A DNA stretch of 38,992 nt from Streptococcus sp. S784/96/1 (lineage in GTDB: Bacteria > Bacillota > Bacilli > Lactobacillales > Streptococcaceae): positions 1 through 38,992 of the forward strand of contig NZ_CACVCC010000022.1 in the NCBI RefSeq assembly GCF_902729355.1, in the 5' to 3' direction. A model generated the notes under the pieces. That model had not been told where the DNA came from, did no database searches, and saw only the letters and a list, made by a program, of their open reading frames with translations. Positions 7,690 to 15,180 of the stretch are shown piece by piece (the first letter of the stretch is position 1; each line of letters begins with the position of its first letter). The position numbers and the translations under genes are program-made.

Positions 7690-8945
7690 AAATAGAAGTT
7701 GATGAATCAAGGTATTCTGAATGCGGCAATATAAAAAGAAAAAATGATGAAATATTTAGTTTTTCAAAAGTCAATGTCTATTGTGAAAAAGTTTTTAGAT
7801 TTTATGGAGAGCAAAGTGACTCATTCATTTTTGATTTTCAAGATGATTCAAGTGTCAATCAATTAAAACGAATTTTAGGTATTGATTCTAAAGTGGAATC
7901 ATCTATGATTTTTGTAAAAAATATAATGTTAAAAAAAAGAAAAGGATTTGAGTCAGGAAGCTGGTACAGTTTACCAATTAATTTTTTTACAACTAACTTC
8001 GAATTTACTTTGATTGAGGACGATGATGCTTTCTTTGGAGAATTTAACTATCTTGGAGAAGATGAGATTGATGTCTCTAGTTTTTTAATTAGGATTCCAG
8101 ATATGCTTATAGATAGTGTTGGTTTTGATAATGAAGAATTAATTCAAAAAGAAGAATCATTGTTTTCTTTGAAAGTTTGTAAACTAAATATTGTAGTTAA
8201 AAATGTAGGAGTTGGAAATTGGAATGAAATTCGTTATGGAGATAGAGTAATTGCAGTATATGATTTTGGTGTAGGTAGTCCGCTATCTTCAAAAAGTTCA
8301 GTTTCTAGAATAATCAATTCTTCAAATATTATTCAGTCATCAAGTAAATTTATTGGCTTTATAAGTCATTTTGATTTGGACCATTATAAAGGACTGCTAA
8401 ATAAAAATTTTCCACTATCGAATATTCTGGTTTTATATTTCCCAGATCATATTCCACAAACAAATACTTTAAAAAAATTATTTTCAAAATTACAGAAAAA
8501 CGGTATTCCATTGAAAAAGATTGCTCGACCGGCTAAACAAAGTAGAAATGTATCTTTGCATAGAATAGGAATATTGGGATGTTTAGATATCTATTGTTCG
8601 GACAGTCTTGCTAAAAGTAGAAACAACAGTGGACTAGTTTTGGTTATTAATGGAGCAGTAAAGGTTGGTTTTTTAACCGGAGATCATAGTTACCATACTT
8701 TGGAACAACTTGTTTCTTTGTACCAAAAACAAAAGGTCTTTGTTTTACCTCATCATCTTGGTCGTGCAGGGAATTTTAATAGTGGACACTGGTCTGCATT
8801 GAAAAATGATGATATAACTATTGCTTCCACAAGGAGCGGTATATACAGAAATTTACCGATAAATAGTAGGCATGCTTTTTTTCAATCACGTACTAACTTT
8901 AAGTGTACAGAATGTTTAAATTCAGATATTATCGAGTATTTATAA
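7686..8945 (+). CDS. ComEC/Rec2-like metallo-beta-lactamase-fold protein, accessory
   Basis: A 419-residue protein, AT-rich compared with rnmV. The first about 170 residues match nothing I recognise. A metallo-beta-lactamase fold follows: VGVGNWNEIRYGDRVIAVYDFG near 176-197, the metal motif SHFDLDH near 228 (HxDxDH, as in the ComEC/Rec2 subgroup), FLTGDHSYHT near 331 and LPHHLGRAGN near 356. These suggest a zinc hydrolase, perhaps acting on nucleotides or nucleic acid, but the substrate is unknown. No signal peptide or membrane segment is evident. It starts inside the rnmV stop codon (ATGA) yet is not part of the usual rnmV-rsmA pair, so it is probably acquired. A defence role is possible but unproven. 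Confidence 0.7.
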   Translation: MKIEVDESRYSECGNIKRKNDEIFSFSKVNVYCEKVFRFYGEQSDSFIFDFQDDSSVNQLKRILGIDSKVESSMIFVKNIMLKKRKGFESGSWYSLPINFFTTNFEFTLIEDDDAFFGEFNYLGEDEIDVSSFLIRIPDMLIDSVGFDNEELIQKEESLFSLKVCKLNIVVKNVGVGNWNEIRYGDRVIAVYDFGVGSPLSSKSSVSRIINSSNIIQSSSKFIGFISHFDLDHYKGLLNKNFPLSNILVLYFPDHIPQTNTLKKLFSKLQKNGIPLKKIARPAKQSRNVSLHRIGILGCLDIYCSDSLAKSRNNSGLVLVINGAVKVGFLTGDHSYHTLEQLVSLYQKQKVFVLPHHLGRAGNFNSGHWSALKNDDITIASTRSGIYRNLPINSRHAFFQSRTNFKCTECLNSDIIEYL

Positions 8946-8964
8946 ATGCTACGAATATAGCATT
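8945..8964 (+). other. Short hairpin after the MBL gene
   Basis: AATGCTA and TAGCATT pair around a 6-base loop directly after the stop codon. There is no T run, so it is not a convincing terminator; it may stabilise the 3' end. Confidence 0.3.
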
Positions 8965-9071
8965 AAGATAAAACTTGCGAAGAAAAAACTAAATACGAAC
9001 TTTTTAGAAAAGAAGCTGGGCATTGTAGCGACCATGAGAAAGTTAAGTGTAGTAACGCATTTGAGTGAGAT

Positions 9072-9098
9072 GTGAGGTTATGCTAGACTGATAGGATT
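9072..9098. repeat. Target-site duplication of the IS1202-type element, left copy
   Basis: The 23 bases beginning GTGAGGTTATG (9072-9094) are repeated exactly at 10642-10664. Allowing one mismatch the match extends to 27 bases. Long target duplications of this size are a reported trait of IS1202. Confidence 0.85.
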
Positions 9099-10641
9099 GT
9101 CAATCGAAAATGACAATGTCTTGAAAAAATCGGTTAGATAAGTGAAAAATCTGTTATAATTGTGGTTGAGAGGTATTCCTCTCACAGTTGAATTCTTCAT
9201 AAGATTTTCCGATTTTATGAAGGTATTGTTTGAAAGATGCAAGTTTCCACGGATGGGATTGTGGTGGAATATACTTGTGTCTTTCTTTTTTAGTTTTAAG
9301 CACCATTTCGAATTCTGTGGAGTGCTTCTCGTGTTTTAGTAACTTTCTAGTGGCATAAATAGTGTCTGCGATATTAAGGTAGATGTCTCCATCAAATGCC
9401 TCAATCACAAGTGTCTTTGTCTTACGCGTAAAATAGATTTCTTTATCTCCTTCGACGGGCAAGTAGAAGTTGTTTTGATATCGAATATGATGCCCACTAT
9501 CAATCCCTCTTTCAGAGACTCTCGCTAACAGTAGGTTTCGCTGGGCTGGTTTAGGTGCTTTCTCAAACACAGACTCACTAGCTAGTCCACCAAATTGCTT
9601 GTTAAACCGTTTAATCCATCCCTTAAGATAGCGATTCGCTTGAGAGATGCTGGTAATTTGATTCCTCTGTAAATCAATTGGTAGACGCGATTGTAGAGTC
9701 TGATTAAGACGTTCTACACGCCCTTTAGCTTGAGGGATAGAAGACGTTTCAATGGCAATACCAAGCTAATGGCAAGCATATCCAAACTGTGTAAAGGTAT
9801 CTTCCTCAATCTTTTTAGACTGACTGGAAGCATAAGTGAATACAGTCCTTTTATCAGTAAGGAACTGGAAAGGGATACCATGTACCTCTAGAATCTGTTC
9901 TAAGACATGATAATACCCGTTTAGCGTCTCCTGAGTATCAAAGTAAGCCCCGACAATATCACCGGAGGCATCGTCAATAGCGACATGAAGATGTGTTTCC
10001 TGTTGTCCAAACCAAGGGAATTGACTGGCATCCATTTGAATGAGTTCCCCTTTGAATTTCTTTCTTGCTCGGCTGGGATGAGCTTTGTCAGGTTCTTCAA
10101 AGAAGTTGGAAGCAGTTGGGAGTTTGGCTCCTCTTTTTTCTGCCTCCCTTTTCTTTTGTTTGGCTTCTTGTTTCAATCGTCTTTTCGTTGCTCGTTGTGT
10201 CTTTGGAGATAGAAACCCTGCTTGGTAGAGTAGTTTTCTAACAGTTGTATCTGAATAAGTGATGTTTTCTTCTTCCGCTAGTAGTTCGCAGAAATGAACA
10301 ACATTTGGTCTTAAATCACCGTAACTTTGATATTTCTTGATAATCCTTCTCTTTGTTTCTAAAGACATGGCATGAGTTGGTCTTTTTAATCTATTACCAT
10401 GAACGAAAGCTGACTTTCCTTTCTCTCGATAGGCTAGTATCAATTGGTTCACCTGTCTCTTGCTTAACCCTAATTCTACACAAGCCCTGTTTTTCTGTTT
10501 TTTACCCTCACAAACAGCTTTGATGACTGCGTATTTCTTTGATTCTATCATAGTTAGTTCTATTTTCCTCATCTTTCTAGTTTAACAGACGGGACATTTT
10601 CACATTCGACCTAGCTAAGACATTATCACTTTCGAATGATA
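9098..10641 (-). mobile_element. IS1202-family insertion sequence, complete but with a disabled transposase
   Basis: The element is about 1.54 kb. Its ends are imperfect 23-bp inverted repeats (9098-9120 and the reverse complement of 10619-10641, 19 of 23 identical, inner end AATGTC). It is flanked by the 23-27 bp direct repeat. It contains one minus-strand transposase frame interrupted by a single TAG. Near-identical flanks suggest a fairly recent insertion. Confidence 0.85.
9154..10572 (-). pseudogene. IS1202-family transposase with one in-frame amber codon
   Basis: A 472-codon frame reading from 10572 down to the TAA at 9154 without any shift, broken only by TAG at 9766-9768 in YACH-stop-LGIAIE. 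One base change from CAG (Gln) would explain it. Before the stop are the N-terminal helix-turn-helix (ACVELGLSKRQVNQLILAY) and catalytic-core acidic residues in LIQMDASQFPWF and FLTDKRTVF. After it come QAKGRVERLNQTLQSRLP, carrying the expected catalytic Glu, and the C-terminal domain. Termination at the TAG therefore removes the last DDE residue. Readthrough or a sequencing error is not excluded. Confidence 0.88.
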
Positions 10642-10668
10642 GTGAGGTTATGCTAGACTGATAGAATT
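10642..10668. repeat. Target-site duplication of the IS1202-type element, right copy
   Basis: Second copy of the 23-base direct repeat (27 with one mismatch to 9072-9098). It ends at the -35 box of the promoter at 10668, so the IS inserted directly upstream of that promoter. Confidence 0.85.
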
Positions 10669-10696
10669 TGACAAAGACGGTTGATTATCATATACT
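10668..10696 (+). promoter_or_regulatory. Near-consensus promoter for a candidate small RNA
   Basis: TTGACA (10668-10673), a 17-bp spacer and TATACT (10691-10696). No long gene follows; transcription from about 10703 meets the terminator at 10771-10832. Confidence 0.75.
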
Positions 10697-10702
10697 GAAA
10701 AC

Positions 10703-10832
10703 AGAAAAGGAGTTGAGCGCCAACTCAACTCCCCTCTGTAGGACCGTTTTAAAGACGGGACGGATGAAGAACAGTAAAAACCGCTACTTCGGTGTCAAAG
10801 TTGTGAAGAGCGGTTTTACTGTTTTATTTTTT
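10703..10832 (+). ncRNA. Candidate small RNA of about 130 nt, unknown family
   Basis: The promoter and a strong intrinsic terminator bracket a stretch with a 9-bp hairpin GGAGTTGAG/CTCAACTCC (10709-10732, 6-base loop) and then the long terminator stem. The GGAG of the hairpin would be paired, so it is unlikely to be a free ribosome binding site. An alternative reading is a 33-residue peptide from ATG 10764 (MKNSKNRYFGVKVV, then a hydrophobic GFTVLFFYSLLVFLLML tail). That frame runs through and past the terminator and lacks a good ribosome binding site. It could also be an antitoxin-type RNA, but no partner is seen on the other strand. Confidence 0.5.
10771..10832 (+). terminator. Rho-independent terminator of the candidate small RNA
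   Basis: ACAGTAAAAACCGCT (10771-10785) pairs with AGCGGTTTTACTGT (10809-10822), with an inner CTTC/GAAG helix, followed by TTTATTTTTTTA. A very strong stem with a T run on the plus side. Confidence 0.85.
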
Positions 10833-10873
10833 TATTCTCTGCTAGTTTTCTTATTGATGCTTTAGGATTAGAC

Positions 10874-10975
10874 GTTATTTCTAAAAAATAAAAAAACAAC
10901 AATAAATCATCTGTTATTTCTAAAAAAACAAAAAAACTACAATGAATTATCTATTATTTCTAAAAAATTGAAAAT
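10874..10975 (+). repeat. Three 39-40 bp direct repeats upstream of the DUF4143 gene
   Basis: GTTATTTCTAAAAAA occurs at 10874 and 10913, and ATTATTTCTAAAAAAT at 10953, a period of 39 then 40 bp. The first two units also share ACAAYAATRAATYATCT. The third runs directly into the -35 box (TTGAAA) of the next gene. Possible reiterated operator sites. Confidence 0.6.
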
Positions 10976-10996
10976 AAATGACATTTAAGGTATACT
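10968..10996 (+). promoter_or_regulatory. Promoter of the DUF4143 ATPase gene
   Basis: TTGAAA (10968-10973) and TATACT (10991-10996) are 17 bp apart, 19 bp before the start codon. The -35 lies within the third upstream repeat. Confidence 0.65.
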
Positions 10997-11014
10997 CAAT
11001 ATGAGGTATTTATT

Positions 11015-12244
11015 ATGAATTATATTCAACGGCCGCTTTATTTAGAATTTCTTAGAAGACATCGTGATCGTCATATTATCAAGGTAGTGAGTGGTGTTCG
11101 ACGTGCGGGAAAATCGGTTCTTTTCCAGCTTTTTAAAGAGGAACTATTACAAGAAGGAGTGGAAGAAAGTCAAATTATATCCATCAATTTTGAGGATTTG
11201 ACTTTTTATGATTTACGTGATTTTAAGTCACTGTATGCTTACATAAAAGCATTATTAATAGAGGATAAAAAATATTATATCTTTTTAGATGAAATTCAAC
11301 ATGTTGAGCAATTTGAATTGGTAGCAGATAGTTTGTTTATTACTCCTAATGTTGATCTTTATTTGACTGGTTCAAATGCGTATTTTATGAGTAGTGAACT
11401 GGCTACTAATTTGACGGGGCGATATGTTGAGATAGAGGTTCTACCTTTGTCGTTTAAGGAATATCTATCTGCTCACAATTTCCCAGAACACAAGGGAAAA
11501 ATGGAAGTGTTTAATGACTATCTATTTAGTGCCTTTCCTTATTTACTGCAAACATTATCTTACGCCGAGAATATTGACTATTTAAGAGGAATCTACAATT
11601 CTATTTTGTTAAATGATGTGGTAGCGCGGTTAGGCAATCCAAGCCCTACCGTCATTGAACGGATTTTGCGAACGCTTCTTAGTAGTGTAGGAAGCCTAGT
11701 ATCGACCAATAAAATCAGAAATACCCTAATAAGCCAAGGCATTTCGTTATCTCATGCTACATTGGAAAATTATTTGACAACACTAACAGATAGCTTGCTT
11801 TTTTATGCTGTTCCGCGTTTTGATGTCAAAGGCAGAGCACTATTACAACGTTTGGAAAAGTATTATCCTGTTGATCTGGGATTTCGCAACCTCTTATTAC
11901 CGGATCATAAAGAAGACATAGGCCATATGTTGGAAAATATTGTTTATCTGGAGTTGAGACGTAGATATCCTCAAGTGTATGTTGGTAACATTGACAAATA
12001 CGAAGTTGATTTTGTGGTTGTAACTGATTTTGGCCACTATGCTTATTATCAAGTAAGTGAAACGACACTGGCTCCAGAAACATTAGAAAGAGAACTACGG
12101 CCGCTGGAGATTATTAAAGACCACTTTCCAAAGTACCTTTTGACAATGGACACCATCCAGCCATCTGCAAATTATAATGGCATTGAGAAGAAGAACATTA
12201 TAGACTGGTTACTAGAAGGGGAGGGATGCTATGATGTTTGTTAA
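11015..12244 (+). CDS. AAA ATPase with C-terminal DUF4143 domain
   Basis: A 409-residue protein of the AAA_14/DUF4143 group. Walker A is GVRRAGKSVLFQ near 28-39, Walker B is YYIFLDEIQHVE near 89-100, and LTGSNAYFMSSELATNLTGR near 118-137 holds the sensor region. The C-terminal half (about 200-350) has the nuclease-like DUF4143 fold, with ENIVYLELRRRYP and YEVDFVVVTDFG in place of a PD-(D/E)XK core. The family is common in accessory regions and its function is unproven; some members are thought to act in conflict systems. It has its own promoter behind three direct repeats and ends convergently against the small toxin gene. Confidence 0.85.
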   Translation: MNYIQRPLYLEFLRRHRDRHIIKVVSGVRRAGKSVLFQLFKEELLQEGVEESQIISINFEDLTFYDLRDFKSLYAYIKALLIEDKKYYIFLDEIQHVEQFELVADSLFITPNVDLYLTGSNAYFMSSELATNLTGRYVEIEVLPLSFKEYLSAHNFPEHKGKMEVFNDYLFSAFPYLLQTLSYAENIDYLRGIYNSILLNDVVARLGNPSPTVIERILRTLLSSVGSLVSTNKIRNTLISQGISLSHATLENYLTTLTDSLLFYAVPRFDVKGRALLQRLEKYYPVDLGFRNLLLPDHKEDIGHMLENIVYLELRRRYPQVYVGNIDKYEVDFVVVTDFGHYAYYQVSETTLAPETLERELRPLEIIKDHFPKYLLTMDTIQPSANYNGIEKKNIIDWLLEGEGCYDVC

Positions 12245-12348
12245 GGTACAGATGTTTCGGAACGATGAAAGTTGGCATAAGTAGTCAATAAACCAAGTAA
12301 AAGAATGCCAAAGTTTATCATTAGCGATAACGCTTCATAAACTGACAA
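12241..12348 (-). CDS. Holin-like type I toxin (Hol_Tox/TxpA-BsrG-like)
   Basis: A 35-residue peptide starting LSVYEALSLMINFGILLLGLL, a single membrane helix with a polar tail. The VYEALxLMINFG pattern matches the TxpA/BsrG/Hol_Tox group, whose members damage the membrane and are silenced by antisense RNA. I place the start at TTG 12348, with GGAAAGG (12357-12363) eight bases upstream. A stronger AGGAGGTGA at 12377-12385 instead serves an out-of-frame 16-codon frame (12321-12371) that overlaps the toxin start, which resembles the coupled leader frames of Hok-type toxins. No antitoxin promoter was found convincingly. The stop overlaps the end of the DUF4143 gene. Confidence 0.6.
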   Translation of the reverse strand: MSVYEALSLMINFGILLLGLLTTYANFHRSETSVP

Positions 12349-12371
12349 GATGGCAACCTTTCCAGTGTCAT
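12321..12371 (-). CDS. Possible 16-residue leader peptide overlapping the toxin start
   Basis: ATG at 12371, preceded by AGGAGGTGATGCCT, reads MTLERLPSCQFMKRYR and stops at TAA inside the toxin gene in another frame. Its excellent Shine-Dalgarno and overlap suggest that translating it could control access to the toxin start. It may equally be a chance frame or a frameshifted remnant of a longer toxin N-terminus. Confidence 0.35.
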   Translation of the reverse strand: MTLERLPSCQFMKRYR

Positions 12372-12432
12372 AGGCATCACCTCCTAAAATAGATTTCAGA
12401 AGATGGAAAGCCTGGCTTTCTCTATTTCCCAC

Positions 12433-12462
12433 CTCAAATAGTCACTCCCATGACTATTTGAG
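12433..12462. repeat. Perfect 12-bp inverted repeat upstream of the toxin
   Basis: CTCAAATAGTCA and TGACTATTTGAG flank a 6-base loop. No T run follows on either strand, so it is more likely an RNA hairpin in the toxin 5' UTR or a protein binding site than a terminator. It lies about 85 bp upstream of the toxin start. Confidence 0.6.
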
Positions 12463-12578
12463 CCTGCGGAACTTTCCTACATTTTATTATTTGTAAAAGA
12501 ATTTTGAATGAATAGTAATTAAATATAAAGAGATCTTTTGTGGTAGAATAAAGAGAGTTAAAGTCACAGGGAAGCAAA

Positions 12579-13451
12579 ATGAAAAAAGTATTATTTCAAA
12601 TGTCAAAAGAAAAATATAGTGATTCAAAGTTGTTGAGTAAAATATCAATAATTTTGATAGGGATATTCTGTATACTATTGTTACTAGATGTATGTAATAT
12701 TCCAACATATCTTAATATGCCAACTGACTATAATTGGCTAGCCTTGCTTGGGAGTTTTATTGGTAGTTGGGTAACAATTTATGGTATTGTAAAAACACTG
12801 GAATTTGAAAGAGGCATTCATGAAGCTCAATCTAAAAATGAAGTGAGACCCGTTTTGAATGTATCTGGAGATATTTCTAAATTTGAATACAATGATAGTA
12901 AGCCAGATTACTCTTATTTTGTATATGAAGAAACACACTATTCATTACTAAAAGATTCGAAAATACCAAGTTTTAAATTGACTGTAAATAATCGAATTGG
13001 ATTTTATCATGAATTTGAGATGATAGATAAAGGTGAAAATAAAACTATATATTTCAATACGGGACCTAAAATTTTTGTAAAAATTCGTAATATTGGATTG
13101 GGGCATGCTATAATAAATAAATTTATATTTAATAGTGGGTCTGGCGAAAGCTATGTCTATCATTTAGGAGCAGATGAGAAGTTTTCAATAGATTCTAATA
13201 CTTCTAATATAATTTTATTTAATTTACCGTTATCTAAACCTAAGACAATTCAAATTTATTTCCAAGATATCCTTAAGACAGATTATTGTTATACTATGAA
13301 ACTAGAATATATGGATGAATTAAACTTTAATGGAGAAAGTCATCCGAATCTAGTATTGGTTAAACAATATAATCTAGATAAGCCCATTACTAATTTTAAA
13401 ATAGCAAGTAACGTATATTTTGAAGATTATTTTCCTATTGAGATATTTTAA
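12579..13451 (+). CDS. Two-TM membrane protein of unknown function, accessory
   Basis: A 290-residue, AT-rich protein that I do not recognise. Two hydrophobic helices lie at about 25-41 (ISIILIGIFCILLLLDV) and 52-70 (NWLALLGSFIGSWVTIYGI). A short basic/acidic linker (KTLEFERGIHEAQSKNEVRP) follows, then about 200 residues with alternating beta-like patterns, probably soluble. No signal cleavage site or catalytic motif is obvious. This topology is seen in several phage-defence and stress-island proteins, but that is only an analogy. It is the last gene of the island before rsmA, with a weak GGGAAG ribosome binding site. Confidence 0.6.
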   Translation: MKKVLFQMSKEKYSDSKLLSKISIILIGIFCILLLLDVCNIPTYLNMPTDYNWLALLGSFIGSWVTIYGIVKTLEFERGIHEAQSKNEVRPVLNVSGDISKFEYNDSKPDYSYFVYEETHYSLLKDSKIPSFKLTVNNRIGFYHEFEMIDKGENKTIYFNTGPKIFVKIRNIGLGHAIINKFIFNSGSGESYVYHLGADEKFSIDSNTSNIILFNLPLSKPKTIQIYFQDILKTDYCYTMKLEYMDELNFNGESHPNLVLVKQYNLDKPITNFKIASNVYFEDYFPIEIF

Positions 13452-13471
13452 TAACATAGAAAGAAACACAC

Positions 13472-14344
13472 ATGAGAATTGCAGATTATAGCGTGACCAA
13501 GGCTGTCCTTGAGCGTCACGGGTTTACGTTTAAGAAGTCGTTTGGTCAGAACTTTTTGACGGACACGAATATTTTACAGAAGATTGTTGATACGGCTGAG
13601 ATTGACAAAAACGTCAATGTTATTGAGATTGGGCCTGGTATCGGCGCTTTGACGGAGTTTTTGGCGGAGAATGCTGCTGAGGTCATGACTTTTGAGATTG
13701 ATGACCGCCTCATTCCGATTTTGGCAGACACCCTGCGTGATTTTGACAATGTGCAGGTGGTCAATCAGGACATTTTGAAGGCGGATTTGCAGACGCAGAT
13801 TCAAAACTTCAAAAATCCTGACCTGCCAATCAAGGTGGTCGCAAACCTTCCTTATTACATTACGACGCCGATTTTGATGCACTTGATTGAGAGCAAGATT
13901 CCTTTCCAAGAGTTTGTGGTCATGATGCAAAAAGAGGTGGCGGACCGCATTTCAGCGGAGCCAAACACCAAGGCATACGGCAGCTTGTCCATTGCGGTGC
14001 AGTATTACATGACGGCGAAAGTGGCCTTTATCGTGCCTCGCACGGTCTTTGTGCCAGCACCTAATGTGGATAGCGCCATCCTCAAAATGGTGCGCCGTGA
14101 CCAGCCTTTAGTGGAGGTTCAAGACGAGGATTTCCTTTTTGATGTGTCCAAAGCCAGCTTTGTGCACCGTCGGAAAACCCTGTGGAACAACTTGACTAAC
14201 CGCTTTGGCAAGTCTGAAGATGTCAAACTAAAACTCGAGCAGGCTTTGGAAATGGCAGAGCTGACACCAAGTGTCCGAGGTGAAGCCTTGACCATCGCAG
14301 ACTTTGCCAAACTGGCAGACGCGTTGAGAGAACAAGATCTGTGA
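13472..14344 (+). CDS. rsmA: 16S rRNA (adenine1518-N6/adenine1519-N6)-dimethyltransferase
   Basis: A 290-residue SAM-dependent methyltransferase (KsgA) that dimethylates two adjacent adenines in the 3' hairpin of 16S rRNA late in small-subunit assembly. Visible motifs: FGQNFLTD near 25, the SAM loop [15 protein letters not shown] near 50, acidic FEIDDRL near 74, and catalytic [10 protein letters not shown] near 125. Length is normal. It usually follows rnmV directly in Firmicutes; here about 5.8 kb separates them. The intact gene beside low-GC accessory genes marks the right edge of that insertion. Start supported by the conserved [19 protein letters not shown]-terminus. Confidence 0.96.
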   Translation: MRIADYSVTKAVLERHGFTFKKSFGQNFLTDTNILQKIVDTAEIDKNVNVIEIGPGIGALTEFLAENAAEVMTFEIDDRLIPILADTLRDFDNVQVVNQDILKADLQTQIQNFKNPDLPIKVVANLPYYITTPILMHLIESKIPFQEFVVMMQKEVADRISAEPNTKAYGSLSIAVQYYMTAKVAFIVPRTVFVPAPNVDSAILKMVRRDQPLVEVQDEDFLFDVSKASFVHRRKTLWNNLTNRFGKSEDVKLKLEQALEMAELTPSVRGEALTIADFAKLADALREQDL

Positions 14345-14410
14345 TGTTTCGAGAGAAATGTCAGGTAAAGGCTAAGCATTAGCTACAATTTGAAAGATTA
14401 GGGGGTCAAA

Positions 14411-15034
14411 ATGTTAAAAGAGTTGATTTATGGCAATACTAGAACCTATCTTATCAAAGGAAAGAAAGGTTATTTGCTCATAGATACAGATTGGGCAGGA
14501 ACTCTTCCACAGTTTTTCAAAGCTTTGAAAAAATTGAATATAACAGTTCAAGAAATTAGTCATATTTTGGTTACGCACTATCATCCCGATCATATGGGCT
14601 TAGCACAAGATTTGATAGATTTAGGAATTAAACTGATTGTCATAGATGTTCAGAAAGATTATATTCATCAATCTGACTATATCTTTGAAAAAGAAGGAAA
14701 TCAAGCATTCAAATCAATTCAGGATGATATGGTCTTAGTGCTCTCTTGTAATACTAGTAGAGAATTTTTAAGCGAGTTAGGAATTGATGGGGAAATTGTC
14801 CATACTCCTGGTCACAGTGAAGATAGTGTGTCTTTGATTTTAGATAGTGGAGAAGCTGTTGTCGGTGATCTTTATCCTTTGGAGCAGATAGTGCTATATG
14901 ATAGTTCTATTTTGATAGATATATGGGATAATCTATTGGGGCGGCGATTAAACTGGATTTATTACGCTCATCCCTTACCCGATAATGTCTCTGCATGGTC
15001 TTCTATTGAGGAGTATAAACTGAGTCTTAGCTAG
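14411..15034 (+). CDS. Metallo-beta-lactamase-fold hydrolase
   Basis: A 207-residue cytoplasmic MBL-fold protein with the canonical THYHPDHMG metal motif (HxHxDH) near 58, VHTPGHSEDSVSLIL near 134 and GDLYP near 154; the last His is in YYAHPLPDN near 188. It resembles the glyoxalase II-like branch, but the substrate cannot be inferred. Start: ATG 14411 preceded by AGGGGG. It is unrelated in sequence to the ComEC-like MBL protein at 7686. A terminator-like hairpin lies downstream. Confidence 0.85.
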   Translation: MLKELIYGNTRTYLIKGKKGYLLIDTDWAGTLPQFFKALKKLNITVQEISHILVTHYHPDHMGLAQDLIDLGIKLIVIDVQKDYIHQSDYIFEKEGNQAFKSIQDDMVLVLSCNTSREFLSELGIDGEIVHTPGHSEDSVSLILDSGEAVVGDLYPLEQIVLYDSSILIDIWDNLLGRRLNWIYYAHPLPDNVSAWSSIEEYKLSLS

Positions 15035-15067
15035 TGCGCACTTTAGAGTGAGAAATTATTTAAAAAT

Positions 15068-15092
15068 TCATCCAATATGGGATGAGTTTTTT
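15068..15092 (+). terminator. Terminator after the MBL hydrolase gene
   Basis: TCATCC and GGATGA pair around a short loop and are followed by GTTTTTTCTTTT. Confidence 0.65.
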
Positions 15093-15180
15093 CTTTTAAG
15101 ATAGGTTTACTCAAGCTATCATTTGCCTCCTATCTTTCTTTTTGTTACTATAAAAGAAAAGGCTTTCAAGGAGAGTTGTC

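Noticed and set aside
10668..10865. 65-codon protein starting at the promoter -35
   Set aside because: Its start lies in the -35 box, and the frame crosses the terminator stem; the stretch is better read as a small RNA.
10874..10975. CRISPR array
   Set aside because: Only three AT-rich units, spaced without variable spacers, and no cas genes; they are promoter-proximal direct repeats.
12140..12178. Plus-strand antitoxin promoter (TTGACA and TATAAT)
   Set aside because: The two boxes are 27 bp apart, too far for a normal promoter, and lie inside the DUF4143 coding region.
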